Source: Stutzerimonas stutzeri
GTDB lineage: Bacteria; Pseudomonadota; Gammaproteobacteria; Pseudomonadales; Pseudomonadaceae
Length of the DNA: 64,000 bases
NCBI RefSeq assembly: GCF_002890895.1
Contig: NZ_POUL01000009.1
Location: 107,667-171,666, forward strand
Reading direction: 5' to 3'
Shown here: positions 12,447 to 21,452 of the stretch, in pieces
Layout of the letters: each line of letters begins with the position of its first letter
Position numbering within the stretch: the first letter of the stretch is position 1
Made by a program: the position numbers and the translations under genes
Notes under the pieces: generated by a model
The model's database searches: none
What the model was told of the DNA's origin: nothing
The model's input: the letters and a program-made list of their open reading frames with translations, nothing else

Positions 12447-12779
12447 ATGACTGGCTATTTCTATCTCGCCATCGCTATCACCGCCGAGGTGATTGCCACC
12501 ACCTCCATGAAGTCGCTGGCTGGCTTCAGTCGCCCGCTACCGCTGTTTCTGGTGATCGCGGGCTACAGCCTCTCATTCTGGATGCTTGCTTTGGTGGTCA
12601 GGACCATACCGGTGGGCATTGCCTACGCCATCTGGGCAGGCCTCGGCATCGTCTTGGTGAGCATCGCCGCAGCAGTAATCTATCAGCAGAAGCTCGATCT
12701 ACCGGCGGTGCTAGGCATGGCGCTGATCGTCGCTGGCGTGGTGGTGATCCAGGTGTTTTCCGGCAGCACTGGACACTGA
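12447..12779 (+). CDS. Small multidrug resistance (SMR) family transporter
   Basis: Four-helix membrane protein of 110 residues of the EmrE/QacE type, which works as a dimer to exchange protons for cationic drugs or guanidinium. Glu14, the essential proton and substrate carboxylate, is present in AITAEVIATTSMK, and the family segments VGIAYAIWAGLG and GMALIVAGVVVI follow. GGAGA lies six bases upstream of the ATG. The gene is rightward, divergent from waaA, and 68 bases upstream of the FAD oxidoreductase; the pair is kept in P. aeruginosa (PA4990-PA4991). Whether it exports drugs or guanidinium cannot be told from the residues I can see. Confidence 0.9.
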   Translation: MTGYFYLAIAITAEVIATTSMKSLAGFSRPLPLFLVIAGYSLSFWMLALVVRTIPVGIAYAIWAGLGIVLVSIAAAVIYQQKLDLPAVLGMALIVAGVVVIQVFSGSTGH

Positions 12780-12847
12780 GCCGGTTCGGCTGATGTTCAT
12801 GGGTGAGCGGTTATACTGCGCGCCTGATTTCTCCAAGAGGTCCCTTC

Positions 12848-14020
12848 ATGTCCGAGTCACTGAGCACCGATGTTCTGATCGTTGGCGGCGGAGTCGCCGG
12901 CCTGTGGCTGAACGCACGCCTACGCCGACTGGGCTATTCGACGCTGCTGGTGGACAAGGGTGTGCTCGGCGGCGGACAAAGCGTCAAGTCTCAGGGCATC
13001 ATCCACGGCGGGACCAAGTACGCATTGAGCGGCGCGTTGACCGGCGCATCGGAAGCCATCGCCGACATGCCACGACGCTGGCGCGAGGCGCTTGCCGGCA
13101 GCGGCGAGCTGGACCTCTCAGGTGTACGCCTGCTATCGGACGCTCACTATTTATGGTCGCCAGGCACCCTGACGGGCAACCTCACCAGCTTCTTCGCCAG
13201 CAAGGCGGTCCGGTCGCGTGTCGGCCAGGTCAAGGGCGGTGAGCTGCCCCCGGCGCTCCAGGATCCGCGTTTCAAAGGCAAGGTCTACCGCCTCAGCGAA
13301 CTGGTACTGGACGTGCCCAGCCTGATCCGCCGACTCGCAGAGCTGTCGGGCCCAGGCCTGCTGAAAGCCGAGCGAATCGAGCCTCTACTGGAGAACGGCG
13401 AGTTGACCGGGCTAATTGTCGACGGCCGCTCGATCCGCACTCAACGCATTGTCCTGACTGCCGGCGCGGGCAATGCCGAACTGCTGAGTGCGCTGGGCCT
13501 CGCTCAGCCTGCGATGCAGAAGCGCCCATTGCACATGGTCATCGTCAAGGCGCCGACATTGAAGCCGCTGTATGCACATTGCCTTGGCGGCGGTTCCAAG
13601 CCACGCATTACGGTAACCAGCCACCCTGCTGCCGACGGCGAATGGGTGTGGTATCTGGGCGGTGACCTGGCCGAAGCCGGCGGGGTTGCGCGCGATGAAG
13701 CGTCGCAGATTGCCGCCGCGAAGAACGAGCTGGCCGAGCTGGTTCCCTGGATTGACCTGTCGGCAGCCAAATGGGCCACGCTGCGCATCGACCGAGCCGA
13801 GCCTGCGCAATCCGCACTGGCCAGACCGGATAACGCCTTCCTCGCCGAACAGGGGCGCCTGCTGGTGGGCTGGCCGACCAAACTGGCGCTGTCCCCAGAC
13901 TTCGCCGATCGGGTCGAGGCCGCATTGATCCGCGACGGCATCCAGCCGCAACCCTTAACGCCACTGCCAGAACTGCCACGCCCCGCTGTCACTGGGCCAT
14001 TCTGGGAAGGGTTGGTCTGA
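12848..14020 (+). CDS. FAD-dependent oxidoreductase (DAO family)
   Basis: Protein of 390 residues with an N-terminal Rossmann fold (VLIVGGGVAGLWLNARLRR, with the acid-containing VDKG at the end of the second strand) and the D-amino-acid-oxidase-like pattern GQSVKSQGIIHGG, in which the flavin contacts a GxxxxxQGxxH loop. Near the C-terminus GRLLVGWPTKLALSPDFA completes the FAD site. The start at 12848 follows AAGAGG and leaves a normal N-terminus; an ATG or similar start at 12803 would place extra residues ahead of the FAD strand. Its stop overlaps the start of the aldo/keto reductase by one base (TGATG), so the two are coupled. The substrate is not known. Confidence 0.88.
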   Translation: MSESLSTDVLIVGGGVAGLWLNARLRRLGYSTLLVDKGVLGGGQSVKSQGIIHGGTKYALSGALTGASEAIADMPRRWREALAGSGELDLSGVRLLSDAHYLWSPGTLTGNLTSFFASKAVRSRVGQVKGGELPPALQDPRFKGKVYRLSELVLDVPSLIRRLAELSGPGLLKAERIEPLLENGELTGLIVDGRSIRTQRIVLTAGAGNAELLSALGLAQPAMQKRPLHMVIVKAPTLKPLYAHCLGGGSKPRITVTSHPAADGEWVWYLGGDLAEAGGVARDEASQIAAAKNELAELVPWIDLSAAKWATLRIDRAEPAQSALARPDNAFLAEQGRLLVGWPTKLALSPDFADRVEAALIRDGIQPQPLTPLPELPRPAVTGPFWEGLV

Positions 14021-14832
14021 TGGAAACCACCCTTCATGCCTTGCACCGCCGGCTGGGCAGCACCGGCTTGAATGTATCGCCATTGGGCTTGGGCACGGTC
14101 AAGCTGGGCCGTGATCAGGGCGTGAAGTACCCCAGCGGCTTTCGTATTCCCGACGATGCACAGGCGCGCCACTTGCTTGATTTGGCACGGGATCTCGGCA
14201 TCAATCTGATCGATACCGCCCCCGCCTACGGCGTCAGCGAACAGCGCCTGGGCCCGCTGTTGCTGGGCCAGCGCGATCATTGGGTGGTGGTCAGCAAGGT
14301 CGGCGAGGAGTTCGTCGACGGTCAATCGCAGTTCGATTTCTCGCCGGCCCATACCCGCTTTTCCGTCGAGCGCAGCCTCCAGCGGCTAAAGACCGACCGT
14401 ATCGAACTGGTGTTAGTGCATTCGGATGGGCGCGACCTGGACATTCTGCAGAACAGCGGCGTTTACGGAACCCTCGCCGAGCTCAAGCGCGAGGGGAAGA
14501 TTCTTGGCTACGGCCTGTCAGGCAAAACCGTCGAAGGCGGCCTTTTTGCCCTTGAGCAGGGCGACTGTGCGATGGTGACCTACAACCTCAACGAGCAGGC
14601 CGAACGGCCAGTGCTCGACTACGCTCAGGCAAACGCCAAGGGCATCCTGGTCAAGAAGGCGCTCGCCAGCGGCCATGTTTGCCTGAAGCCAGACGAGGAC
14701 CCCGTACGGCTCAGCTTCGAGCTGTTGTTCAGTCATCCTGGCGTCGGCGCGGCAATCATCGGCACCATCAACCCGCAACACTTGTCAGCTAACGTACGTA
14801 CCGCCGCATCCGTTTTATCCCAACAACAATAA
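14020..14832 (+). CDS. Aldo/keto reductase
   Basis: NAD(P)H-dependent oxidoreductase of 270 residues with a TIM barrel. The catalytic tetrad is complete: D65 and Y70 in DTAPAYG, K93 in VVVSKVGEE, and H134 in ELVLVHSDG. The N-terminal RRLGSTGLNVSPLGLGTVKLG is typical of the family. The gene starts inside the stop codon of the FAD oxidoreductase and ends 36 bases before the next gene, so all three, perhaps with the SMR gene, form one rightward operon. The pairing of a DAO-type oxidase with a carbonyl reductase suggests successive steps on one metabolite, which is inference. Confidence 0.9.
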   Translation: METTLHALHRRLGSTGLNVSPLGLGTVKLGRDQGVKYPSGFRIPDDAQARHLLDLARDLGINLIDTAPAYGVSEQRLGPLLLGQRDHWVVVSKVGEEFVDGQSQFDFSPAHTRFSVERSLQRLKTDRIELVLVHSDGRDLDILQNSGVYGTLAELKREGKILGYGLSGKTVEGGLFALEQGDCAMVTYNLNEQAERPVLDYAQANAKGILVKKALASGHVCLKPDEDPVRLSFELLFSHPGVGAAIIGTINPQHLSANVRTAASVLSQQQ

Positions 14833-14868
14833 ATGGCCAGACGGCCGCCGACTGCCAGGAGGAGCCGA

Positions 14869-15756
14869 ATGCCGCGCGTACTGATCCGCAAGAATCCGAC
14901 CGCCTTCAAGACCCTGCCGCTGCTCGTCGAAGCCAGCCCGGAAGGCTTGCGCTACCAGAGCCTTGGGCGTCCGCTGAACTTCAGCGAGATGCTCGAACGT
15001 CGCCGACCGGTAGCCGTGGACGATCCGAGCCGCTTCAATATCGAACTGGCTAACCTCGGCGTCTCGGTACGCCTGACGATCTGCTGGCAGGGCCAGGATT
15101 ACTGGGTACTGGTGCGCCAGCAACGCCAGGACCGAGGCGACGTGGTACTCAAGCTGATTTCCGGCTACGTACCGGCCCACGAACTCAGTCTGCCTCTGCT
15201 CACCGCGATTCAGGAAGTTGCTGAAGAATGTTTGCTGGAAACCCCAGAAGGCTGGCTCGCCGGGCGCTTCGGGGACACATGGCTACCGGCTCCCTATGAG
15301 GGCAGCCTGCGCTATCGGGAGGCTGTGCATTTCAACCTGGCCTCGCTTTCAGGCTCGGCGAGACCGGTGCAATGCGGCCAGATGACCTTGATGGAGCGCC
15401 CGCGAGCCTATGTTCATCTGCCAACGGCTTCCCTGCAGTTGGTGTACGACATGCGCCTCGATCTACCGAAGGAAACCCGAGAGCTCGGCCTGTTTCATGT
15501 CGATGAACGGCTGGAAGACGGCAAGCTCGTCGCAGAGTTGTCCCGCAGCAGGCCCGACCTTTATCTGGTCCCGCTGCTGCAGGGGCGTCCGACCGCCGCG
15601 TTGTACACCCTGCGCAAAGGGCAGCCCGTTCCGGCCAGCACGCGCGGGCTGTGGCTGTCGGAAAGCTTTGCAGGCCAGGAGGAATGGGTGGTGCGCGAAG
15701 AGCGAATCACTTGGCGCGACTGGATCAAGACCCTCGCCGTGGCGGCATCCGGTTGA
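14869..15756 (+). CDS. Conserved protein of unknown function with a Nudix-like motif
   Basis: Protein of 295 residues that I do not recognise as a characterised family, though homologs sit at this place in other pseudomonads and some are labelled, I think wrongly, as a metal ABC transporter ATPase; no Walker motif is visible. Residues 99-123 show G, five residues, E, nine residues, QEVxEE, close to the Nudix box but with a longer spacer, Gln for Arg and Leu for the last Gly. The part before it is beta-rich, as in a Nudix fold, and the C-terminal half has GLFHVDERL and LYLVPLLQGRP. AGGAGGAG lies four bases before the ATG. No signal peptide or membrane segment. It is the last gene of the rightward operon. 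Confidence 0.75.
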   Translation: MPRVLIRKNPTAFKTLPLLVEASPEGLRYQSLGRPLNFSEMLERRRPVAVDDPSRFNIELANLGVSVRLTICWQGQDYWVLVRQQRQDRGDVVLKLISGYVPAHELSLPLLTAIQEVAEECLLETPEGWLAGRFGDTWLPAPYEGSLRYREAVHFNLASLSGSARPVQCGQMTLMERPRAYVHLPTASLQLVYDMRLDLPKETRELGLFHVDERLEDGKLVAELSRSRPDLYLVPLLQGRPTAALYTLRKGQPVPASTRGLWLSESFAGQEEWVVREERITWRDWIKTLAVAASG

Positions 15757-15770
15757 GCTGACATGGAGAG

Positions 15771-15797
15771 GCTGCCCAGCCCGGCCGGCTGGGCAGC
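15771..15797. terminator. Strong hairpin between convergent genes
   Basis: A perfect 11-base stem (GCTGCCCAGCC / GGCTGGGCAGC) with a five-base loop fills the 49-base gap between the rightward gene ending at 15756 and leftward hldE ending at 15806. No clear T tract follows on the plus strand, so it may act with Rho or as a transcript stabiliser; the position suggests a shared end. Confidence 0.6.
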
Positions 15798-15805
15798 GGC
15801 CAGGC

Positions 15806-17227
15806 TTATCGCTTGCGGATTTTTTCTACAATGGCCGTAGTAGAGCTGTTCTCGACCAACCCCAACACCTTGACCTCACCGCCATAGGCCGTGACCAGGT
15901 CCGCACCGACAACCTGATCGACACCGTAATCGCCGCCCTTGACCAGCACATCCGGCTTGACCTCGGCGAGCAGATTTTCAGGTGTGTCCTCCGCGAAAGA
16001 TACAACCCAATCGACCGCGCCGAGCCCAGCCAGCACCGCCATGCGCCGATCAACCGAGTTGATTGGCCGGCCCGGCCCCTTCAGACGACTCACCGACCCA
16101 TCATCGTTAACTGCGACGATCAAGCGATCCCCTTGAGCGCGGGCTTGCTCCAGATAGGTAACATGCCCGGCGTGCAGGATGTCGAAACAGCCATTGGTAA
16201 ACACGATCTTCTCGCCTTCGGCGCGCGCATCTTCTATCGCGGTGAGCAACTGCTCGAGCGTCATTACCCCACGCTCGGAACCTTCCTCGCGCTGCACTGC
16301 ACGACGCAGTTCCGGTGCGCTGATGCAGGCGGTGCCCAGCTTGCCGACCACGATACCGGCGGCAAGATTGGCCAGGGCCACTGCCTGGGGCAGCTCCTCT
16401 CCAGCAGCAATGGCCGCCGCCAATGTCGAAATCACCGTATCGCCAGCGCCAGTGACATCGAATACTTCACGTGCGCGGGCCGGCAGGTGCAGCGGTGAAT
16501 GCTCGGGACGCAACAGGGTCATGCCGTGCTCGCCGCGGGTCACCAAGAGGGCACCAAGTTCAAGGTTGTGCATCAGGGCAGCGCCCTTTGCAACCAGTTC
16601 GGCCTCGTCCGAGCAGTGACCGACAATGGCCTCGAACTCACCGAGGTTCGGCGTAATAACCGAAGCGCCGCGATAGATTTCGAAGTCCTTCCCTTTAGGG
16701 TCAGCCAGCACCGGAATGCCACGCTTGCGCGCGGCCTGAATCAGCGACTGGTGATTGCGCAGCGCACCTTTGCCGTAGTCGGAAAGAATCAGCACCTTCA
16801 CACCCAGCAACAGCTGCTCGACGTCGCGCAGCAACGCGGCCGGATCGGTGTCGAACGGCTCTTCGAAGTCCATCCGCAACAGTTGCTGGTGCCGGCTCAT
16901 CACCCGCAGCTTGATGATGGTCGGCTGATGCTCGATGGATTGAAAGTGTGCCTGCACACCAGCTGCAGCCAGGCTATCAATCAGGCTTTGGCGGGCTTCA
17001 TCCACGCCCGTGACACCAACCAGTGCGGCCGGCGCACCTAATGCCGAGATGTTAAGAGCCACGTTGGCGGCGCCACCCGGCCGATCCTCTACCTGCTCGA
17101 CCTTGACCACCGGCACCGGCGCCTCCGGCGAAATCCGCGACGTGCCGCCATGCCAGTAACGATCGAGCATGACGTCGCCAACCACCAGGACAGAGGCTTG
17201 GTCGAAACGGGGCATGGACAACTTCAT
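15806..17227 (-). CDS. hldE: Bifunctional heptose-7-phosphate kinase / heptose-1-phosphate adenylyltransferase
   Basis: Makes ADP-heptose for the inner core of lipopolysaccharide. The 473-residue protein has both domains: a PfkB-type sugar kinase (residues about 1-320) with the ATP/anion-hole motif [11 protein letters not shown], and a nucleotidylyltransferase (about 340-473) with [20 protein letters not shown], whose HxGH motif binds the nucleotide. The start at 17227 (MKLSMPRF) follows GGAG and matches the family; the frame continues 18 residues further upstream. The fused form is the usual one in gamma-proteobacteria. A leftward gene, 78 bases downstream of the deacetylase. Confidence 0.96.
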   Translation of the reverse strand: MKLSMPRFDQASVLVVGDVMLDRYWHGGTSRISPEAPVPVVKVEQVEDRPGGAANVALNISALGAPAALVGVTGVDEARQSLIDSLAAAGVQAHFQSIEHQPTIIKLRVMSRHQQLLRMDFEEPFDTDPAALLRDVEQLLLGVKVLILSDYGKGALRNHQSLIQAARKRGIPVLADPKGKDFEIYRGASVITPNLGEFEAIVGHCSDEAELVAKGAALMHNLELGALLVTRGEHGMTLLRPEHSPLHLPARAREVFDVTGAGDTVISTLAAAIAAGEELPQAVALANLAAGIVVGKLGTACISAPELRRAVQREEGSERGVMTLEQLLTAIEDARAEGEKIVFTNGCFDILHAGHVTYLEQARAQGDRLIVAVNDDGSVSRLKGPGRPINSVDRRMAVLAGLGAVDWVVSFAEDTPENLLAEVKPDVLVKGGDYGVDQVVGADLVTAYGGEVKVLGLVENSSTTAIVEKIRKR

Positions 17228-17305
17228 GGGGGCTCCGGTGAGGAAGAGAAAACGGCGGCGATCATAACATGCACTACGCAACAGCCCGCCTGGGCTGGCG
17301 CCTTG

Positions 17306-18700
17306 CTAGAGGTGGCGAACCCAGAACAGCTCATGGCGGCGCACCGCCTTGCGGAAAAACTCGTCCTCGCCACTGAGCGGCCAATGTCGGCCGACAAGCG
17401 CCGCCTGGATCAACCGACGCAAGCGCTTCTTTAGCGGCAGCGGCCCCTGCAAATCGTGCTGCATGGCCAACGCCATGGCCTTGTTCAGCCGCGCGTCGGC
17501 ATCCAGCAGAGGGCTCCACAGACGATCCGCCGGCAGCGGCTCGATGGCAGGGGGCAACGCAATGCCACCATCAGCCGGACCCATTGGCCACCGATCGTTG
17601 TCGTGCAGGTGGTTGGCATAGAGCAGCAGCGTGTCGGGCAGCCAGTCGCCCTCCTCTATCGCCTGACAGAGTGCTCGTGTGGCAGCGACATGGTCGGAGT
17701 GCGGATCGAGTTCCGGATGCGGCGTGACCACCACTTCAGGACGGAAATGTGTCAGCAGCGAGCGCAGGTCGGCCTGCAGATTTTCCCAGCTTGGCACACC
17801 ATCCAAATCCGCCGGTAGGGCCAGAGGATTGTGCTGACGCACGCTGCGGATGTCCCGCTCACCCGACTCGCGCGAGCCGAAGGGATGCACCGGGTCCTCG
17901 GCCATGGCTGGCAGCTGCAGGCAGTAATAGCCGAGCTGCACGCAACGCGATTGCGGCACGCCGCCCCAGAGCGGTATCGCAAGGCTGTCCCAACTGCGCA
18001 GGCGCCCCTTCAAACGGGCCGCAGCAGGCAGATCCAAACCCAGGCGCTGGTAGTTGTTCGCCTCGATCTCGCCCTGAGTCAGGGTAACGATGGCGACGTC
18101 GCGCGCTCGGCTGTACAAGCCGAAGGCGGCCAGCTCGGCATCGTCAGCGTGGGGAGCGATGATGAGGATGCGGCGCTCGGCGTAGTCCGGATTGCGCATC
18201 ACGTACAGGGTCGCATCGTTCGAGAGCTCGCAAAAACGCCCGCGAAAGCTCAGCCCCCCTTGGACGAGCAGCTCGTGCTGACCGGAAAGGTTGAGGTAAC
18301 GCCGACCCGCGACACCGCGCTCGAAGTCCTGGCGGTCCTCACCAATCCATACCTGCGGGTCGAACCAGCGCCCTAGCCAGCTGGCCTTCAGATTGACCTC
18401 GAGAAACAGCGTATCTGCAGCGTCGAAGCCGTCAGGCAGAACCAGACGGCCGCCCTCGATGCGCACCGGGTAGCGCTTAGCATCTTCAGGAAAGGCGTAG
18501 CGGTAGTCGTCCTGCGGCCGGTAGAACAGATGATCAGCGAACCATGCCTCATGGGCGATCCAGCCGAGAACTCCCAGCAGCGGTATCAGCCACCAGTTGA
18601 CCAGCGCTCCAATCAGCAACAGCGCAACGAGCGCGGTGAGCAGCGCGATGCGCTTGTGCTGGCGATGACGTTTAAGCAATTGCTGCTTGCGTGCACTCAT
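17306..18700 (-). CDS. dnpA: PIG-L family de-N-acetylase (DnpA-like)
   Basis: Zinc-dependent deacetylase of the PIG-L/LmbE family, 464 residues. Two hydrophobic segments near residues 18-50 (ALLTALVALLLIGALVNWWL and a following GVLGWI) anchor it in the inner membrane. The catalytic block APHADDAELAAFG and the second metal/active-site block HPELDPHSDH are both intact. In P. aeruginosa the corresponding gene, PA5002 (dnpA), sits in the core lipopolysaccharide cluster and affects fluoroquinolone tolerance of persister cells; the natural substrate is unknown but an acetamido sugar of lipopolysaccharide or a related glycan is a fair guess. The symbol is assigned from family, length and cluster position. 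It is four bases downstream of the mig-14 gene, so co-transcribed. Confidence 0.82.
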   Translation of the reverse strand: MSARKQQLLKRHRQHKRIALLTALVALLLIGALVNWWLIPLLGVLGWIAHEAWFADHLFYRPQDDYRYAFPEDAKRYPVRIEGGRLVLPDGFDAADTLFLEVNLKASWLGRWFDPQVWIGEDRQDFERGVAGRRYLNLSGQHELLVQGGLSFRGRFCELSNDATLYVMRNPDYAERRILIIAPHADDAELAAFGLYSRARDVAIVTLTQGEIEANNYQRLGLDLPAAARLKGRLRSWDSLAIPLWGGVPQSRCVQLGYYCLQLPAMAEDPVHPFGSRESGERDIRSVRQHNPLALPADLDGVPSWENLQADLRSLLTHFRPEVVVTPHPELDPHSDHVAATRALCQAIEEGDWLPDTLLLYANHLHDNDRWPMGPADGGIALPPAIEPLPADRLWSPLLDADARLNKAMALAMQHDLQGPLPLKKRLRRLIQAALVGRHWPLSGEDEFFRKAVRRHELFWVRHL

Positions 18701-18703
18701 GGC

Positions 18704-19600
18704 TCACACCTGGTAGACCGGGACGCGGTTGCACCAGCGGTCCTTGTACTCCCGGTCCGCACGACCAAAGGAATAACGCAGCGGTTTGCCCAGCGCGCGG
18801 GCATCGGCCCAGGCTGCCTGGGTATTGACGAAGCTGAGGACGCTACCGGGGCTGAAGTTGCGCTGTTGCGGATCAACACCGCCGTTGATGTACTCGATCG
18901 ACACCCACTTCGGCGCTTCGACCCGGTAAAGCACCTGGACGGCGATGGGCAGGTCATCAAGCAGGACCACCGAGCCGGTCATGAACTCGCGCAGTAGTGC
19001 AAAGACCTCTTGCAGGCGGCCCTTACCGGGGGCCTCGAAACCCCACCGGCGCTGGAACAAATCAGCATAGAGTGCAGCCTGTTCGGTTGATGTGAACTCC
19101 TGCATCGGACGCAGCACACCACCGGCCTCTTCCAGCAGACGCTGTTCGCGACGCTGGTTATAGCGGAACTTCTTCGAGTACTCCTCGGGCTCACGCGCCA
19201 GCGCCAAGCCCTCCGGCTGCCCGCTCAACGTGCTGATCGCAGCAGCATTCAGCTCGGACACGTAGCGCATGCGCTGACGGACCGGCACACGGGCCTGGTC
19301 GGCGACCGGTAGAATGATCTCCGCGTTGCCCATATCGAACAGGCCGCGTTTGCCGGTCTTCTTCAGCACATCCTTGGAAAGCGCCAGATGCCGCCCCCAG
19401 CAGGGAACCGCCGCAATCAGCTCACCTTGCTTTTCCCAGCCCAGATAGCGCACTGGAATACCAGCGAGCCCAGCCAGCCGCTCGATGACCTCAGGGTGCG
19501 TCGCAACGCTGCCACCGTAGCGCTGCCAGACCTCGGAATACGTCGATGCGTCGATAACGCGCCAGCCACGCTCGCGCCAGCTATGCAGGAACTGAAACAT
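18704..19600 (-). CDS. Mig-14 family protein
   Basis: Protein of 298 residues resembling Mig-14, a GNAT-like inner-membrane-associated protein needed for resistance to antimicrobial peptides in Salmonella and P. aeruginosa (PA5003). Supporting features are the aromatic N-terminus (LHSWRERGWRVIDASTYSE), the RYNQRREQRLLEEAGG segment, and the C-terminal FSPGSVLSFVNTQAAW and FGRADREYKDRWCN blocks typical of the FemAB/GNAT-like family. The start codon overlaps the msbA stop by one base (TGATG), so translation is probably coupled to msbA. The msbA-mig-14-dnpA order puts a tolerance pair directly behind the lipid A flippase. Confidence 0.78.
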   Translation of the reverse strand: MFQFLHSWRERGWRVIDASTYSEVWQRYGGSVATHPEVIERLAGLAGIPVRYLGWEKQGELIAAVPCWGRHLALSKDVLKKTGKRGLFDMGNAEIILPVADQARVPVRQRMRYVSELNAAAISTLSGQPEGLALAREPEEYSKKFRYNQRREQRLLEEAGGVLRPMQEFTSTEQAALYADLFQRRWGFEAPGKGRLQEVFALLREFMTGSVVLLDDLPIAVQVLYRVEAPKWVSIEYINGGVDPQQRNFSPGSVLSFVNTQAAWADARALGKPLRYSFGRADREYKDRWCNRVPVYQV

Positions 19601-21417
19601 CAGGATCCCTGCTCTTCGGGCACTTCGTCCTTGAACTGAGTGGCGTGGAGCCTGGCGTAGGCGCCGTTCGCGGCCAGCAGCTCGGCGTGGGTACCGCGCT
19701 CGACGATGCGGCCCTGCTCCATCACTAGAATCTGGTCGGCCTTCTCGATGGTGCTCAAGCGGTGCGCGATGACCAGCGTGGTACGGCCCTGCATGACATG
19801 ATCCAGCGCCCCCTGGATGTGCCGCTCGGACTCGGTATCCAGCGCCGAGGTAGCTTCGTCCAGAATCAGCACCGGCGAGTTTTTCAATAATGCACGAGCA
19901 ATCGCCAGGCGCTGACGCTGACCGCCGGACAACAGCACGCCGTTCTCGCCGACCATGGTCTGATACCCCTCCGGCATCTGCTCGATGAACTCATCGGCGT
20001 AGGCATCACGGGCCGCGCGGCGTATGTCGTCCAGCGGCGCGCCAGCCAGATCGCCGTAAGCGATGTTATTCGCCACCGTATCGTTGAACAGCGTCACCTG
20101 CTGAGTCACTAGTGCTATGTGCCGGCGCAGATTGCGCAACGTGTACGACTCGACATCCGCCCCGTCGAGCAGTATCTGGCCTGCCTCATGGTGGTAAAAA
20201 CGCGGAATCAGATTTGCTAGCGTGGATTTGCCGCTGCCTGAGCGCCCAACCAAGGCCACCATCTGCCCAGGCTCAATCGTAAAGCTGATGTCGTGCAGCA
20301 CACGCTTGTCTGTGCCCGGATAAACGAAGTCAAGGTTATGCACCTTGAGGTGACCACTGACGGCTTCGCGCTCGAGCGACCCCCTATCTACTTCCGGCTC
20401 CTCGTCGAGCTGCTCGAAGATGCTCTCTGCGCCGGCCACGCCCTTCTGGATGGTTGAGCTGACTTCCGAGAGCTGACGAATCGGCTTGGGCAACAGCCCA
20501 GCCAAGGTGATGTAGGCCACCAGATCGCCAGCAGACGCGTCGCCACGCAGCAGCAACACCAGGAACATCAGCACTGCCATGGCGCTGTAGATGACCAGTT
20601 GCAAGCTCGGCGTGTAAACCGCGTTGGTTTTGACCATACGCAACTGCTTTGCGGTGTTCTCCGAACTTGCCGCCAAAAAGCGGCTCCGCTCATAGGGCTC
20701 GCCACCGAAGCTGCGAACCACTCGGTAGCCCTGAATGGTTTCCGAAGTCACATGGGTCACGTCGCCCATCGCGAGCTGAATCTTCTTGCTCTGCTTTCGG
20801 AATTTCTTGCTGGCGCTCGACACCATGAAACCGATCACTGGCAGTATCGCCAGCATCACTAGAGTGAGCTTCCAGTTCATCCACAGCAGCGTGGCGAACA
20901 GGAAAATCACTGTCATGCCCTCGCGCACTACCACCTTGATCGCATCGGTCGCAGCGCCGGTCACCATGGTCACGTTGTAGGTGATCCGAGAGATCAGATG
21001 CCCGGAGTTATGGCTATCGAAATAGCGGTTGGGCAGCGTAAGCATATTGTTGAATAGCGCCAGACGCAGGTCGTGTACCAAACCTAAAGAGACCTTTGCG
21101 AGAAAAAAATTTCCGAGAAACGAGCCGATACCCTGAACCAATGCGATCATGATGATTAGCAACGGCACGGCCTGCAGCAACTTCAGCTTGGCCAGCCACT
21201 GCACCTCGTTGAGATAAGGCGCCTGGGCGAAAAAGCTCGCATCTGGATTATTCAGTCCGTCGACGAAGAACTTCAGGATATAGCCCAGTGCTGGCTGGGT
21301 AGAGGCGAAGAGAAGGAAGCCGGCGAGACTGATCGCAAACAGCCCCCAATAGGGGAGCACATAGCGCAGCAATCGCAGATACACAGTGACACTGGATTGC
21401 TGGGTAGAATTGGCCAT
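19600..21417 (-). CDS. msbA: Lipid A export ATP-binding/permease protein MsbA
   Basis: ABC exporter that flips core-lipid A across the inner membrane. The 605-residue protein is a half transporter: six membrane segments in residues 1-330, then the nucleotide-binding domain with Walker A GRSGSGKST, the Q-loop, the signature LSGGQRQRLAIARALL, Walker B VLILDEATSALD and the H-loop IAHRLSTIE. The length and the context with hldE and core genes separate it from other exporters. It is the first gene of msbA-mig-14-dnpA, and faces the rightward kinase-like gene at 21453 across only 35 bases, so its promoter must overlap that gene or its start region. Confidence 0.95.
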   Translation of the reverse strand: MANSTQQSSVTVYLRLLRYVLPYWGLFAISLAGFLLFASTQPALGYILKFFVDGLNNPDASFFAQAPYLNEVQWLAKLKLLQAVPLLIIMIALVQGIGSFLGNFFLAKVSLGLVHDLRLALFNNMLTLPNRYFDSHNSGHLISRITYNVTMVTGAATDAIKVVVREGMTVIFLFATLLWMNWKLTLVMLAILPVIGFMVSSASKKFRKQSKKIQLAMGDVTHVTSETIQGYRVVRSFGGEPYERSRFLAASSENTAKQLRMVKTNAVYTPSLQLVIYSAMAVLMFLVLLLRGDASAGDLVAYITLAGLLPKPIRQLSEVSSTIQKGVAGAESIFEQLDEEPEVDRGSLEREAVSGHLKVHNLDFVYPGTDKRVLHDISFTIEPGQMVALVGRSGSGKSTLANLIPRFYHHEAGQILLDGADVESYTLRNLRRHIALVTQQVTLFNDTVANNIAYGDLAGAPLDDIRRAARDAYADEFIEQMPEGYQTMVGENGVLLSGGQRQRLAIARALLKNSPVLILDEATSALDTESERHIQGALDHVMQGRTTLVIAHRLSTIEKADQILVMEQGRIVERGTHAELLAANGAYARLHATQFKDEVPEEQGS

Positions 21418-21452
21418 TCGGCAAGCCCCATACGACTGGCTAGAGGAACAAG

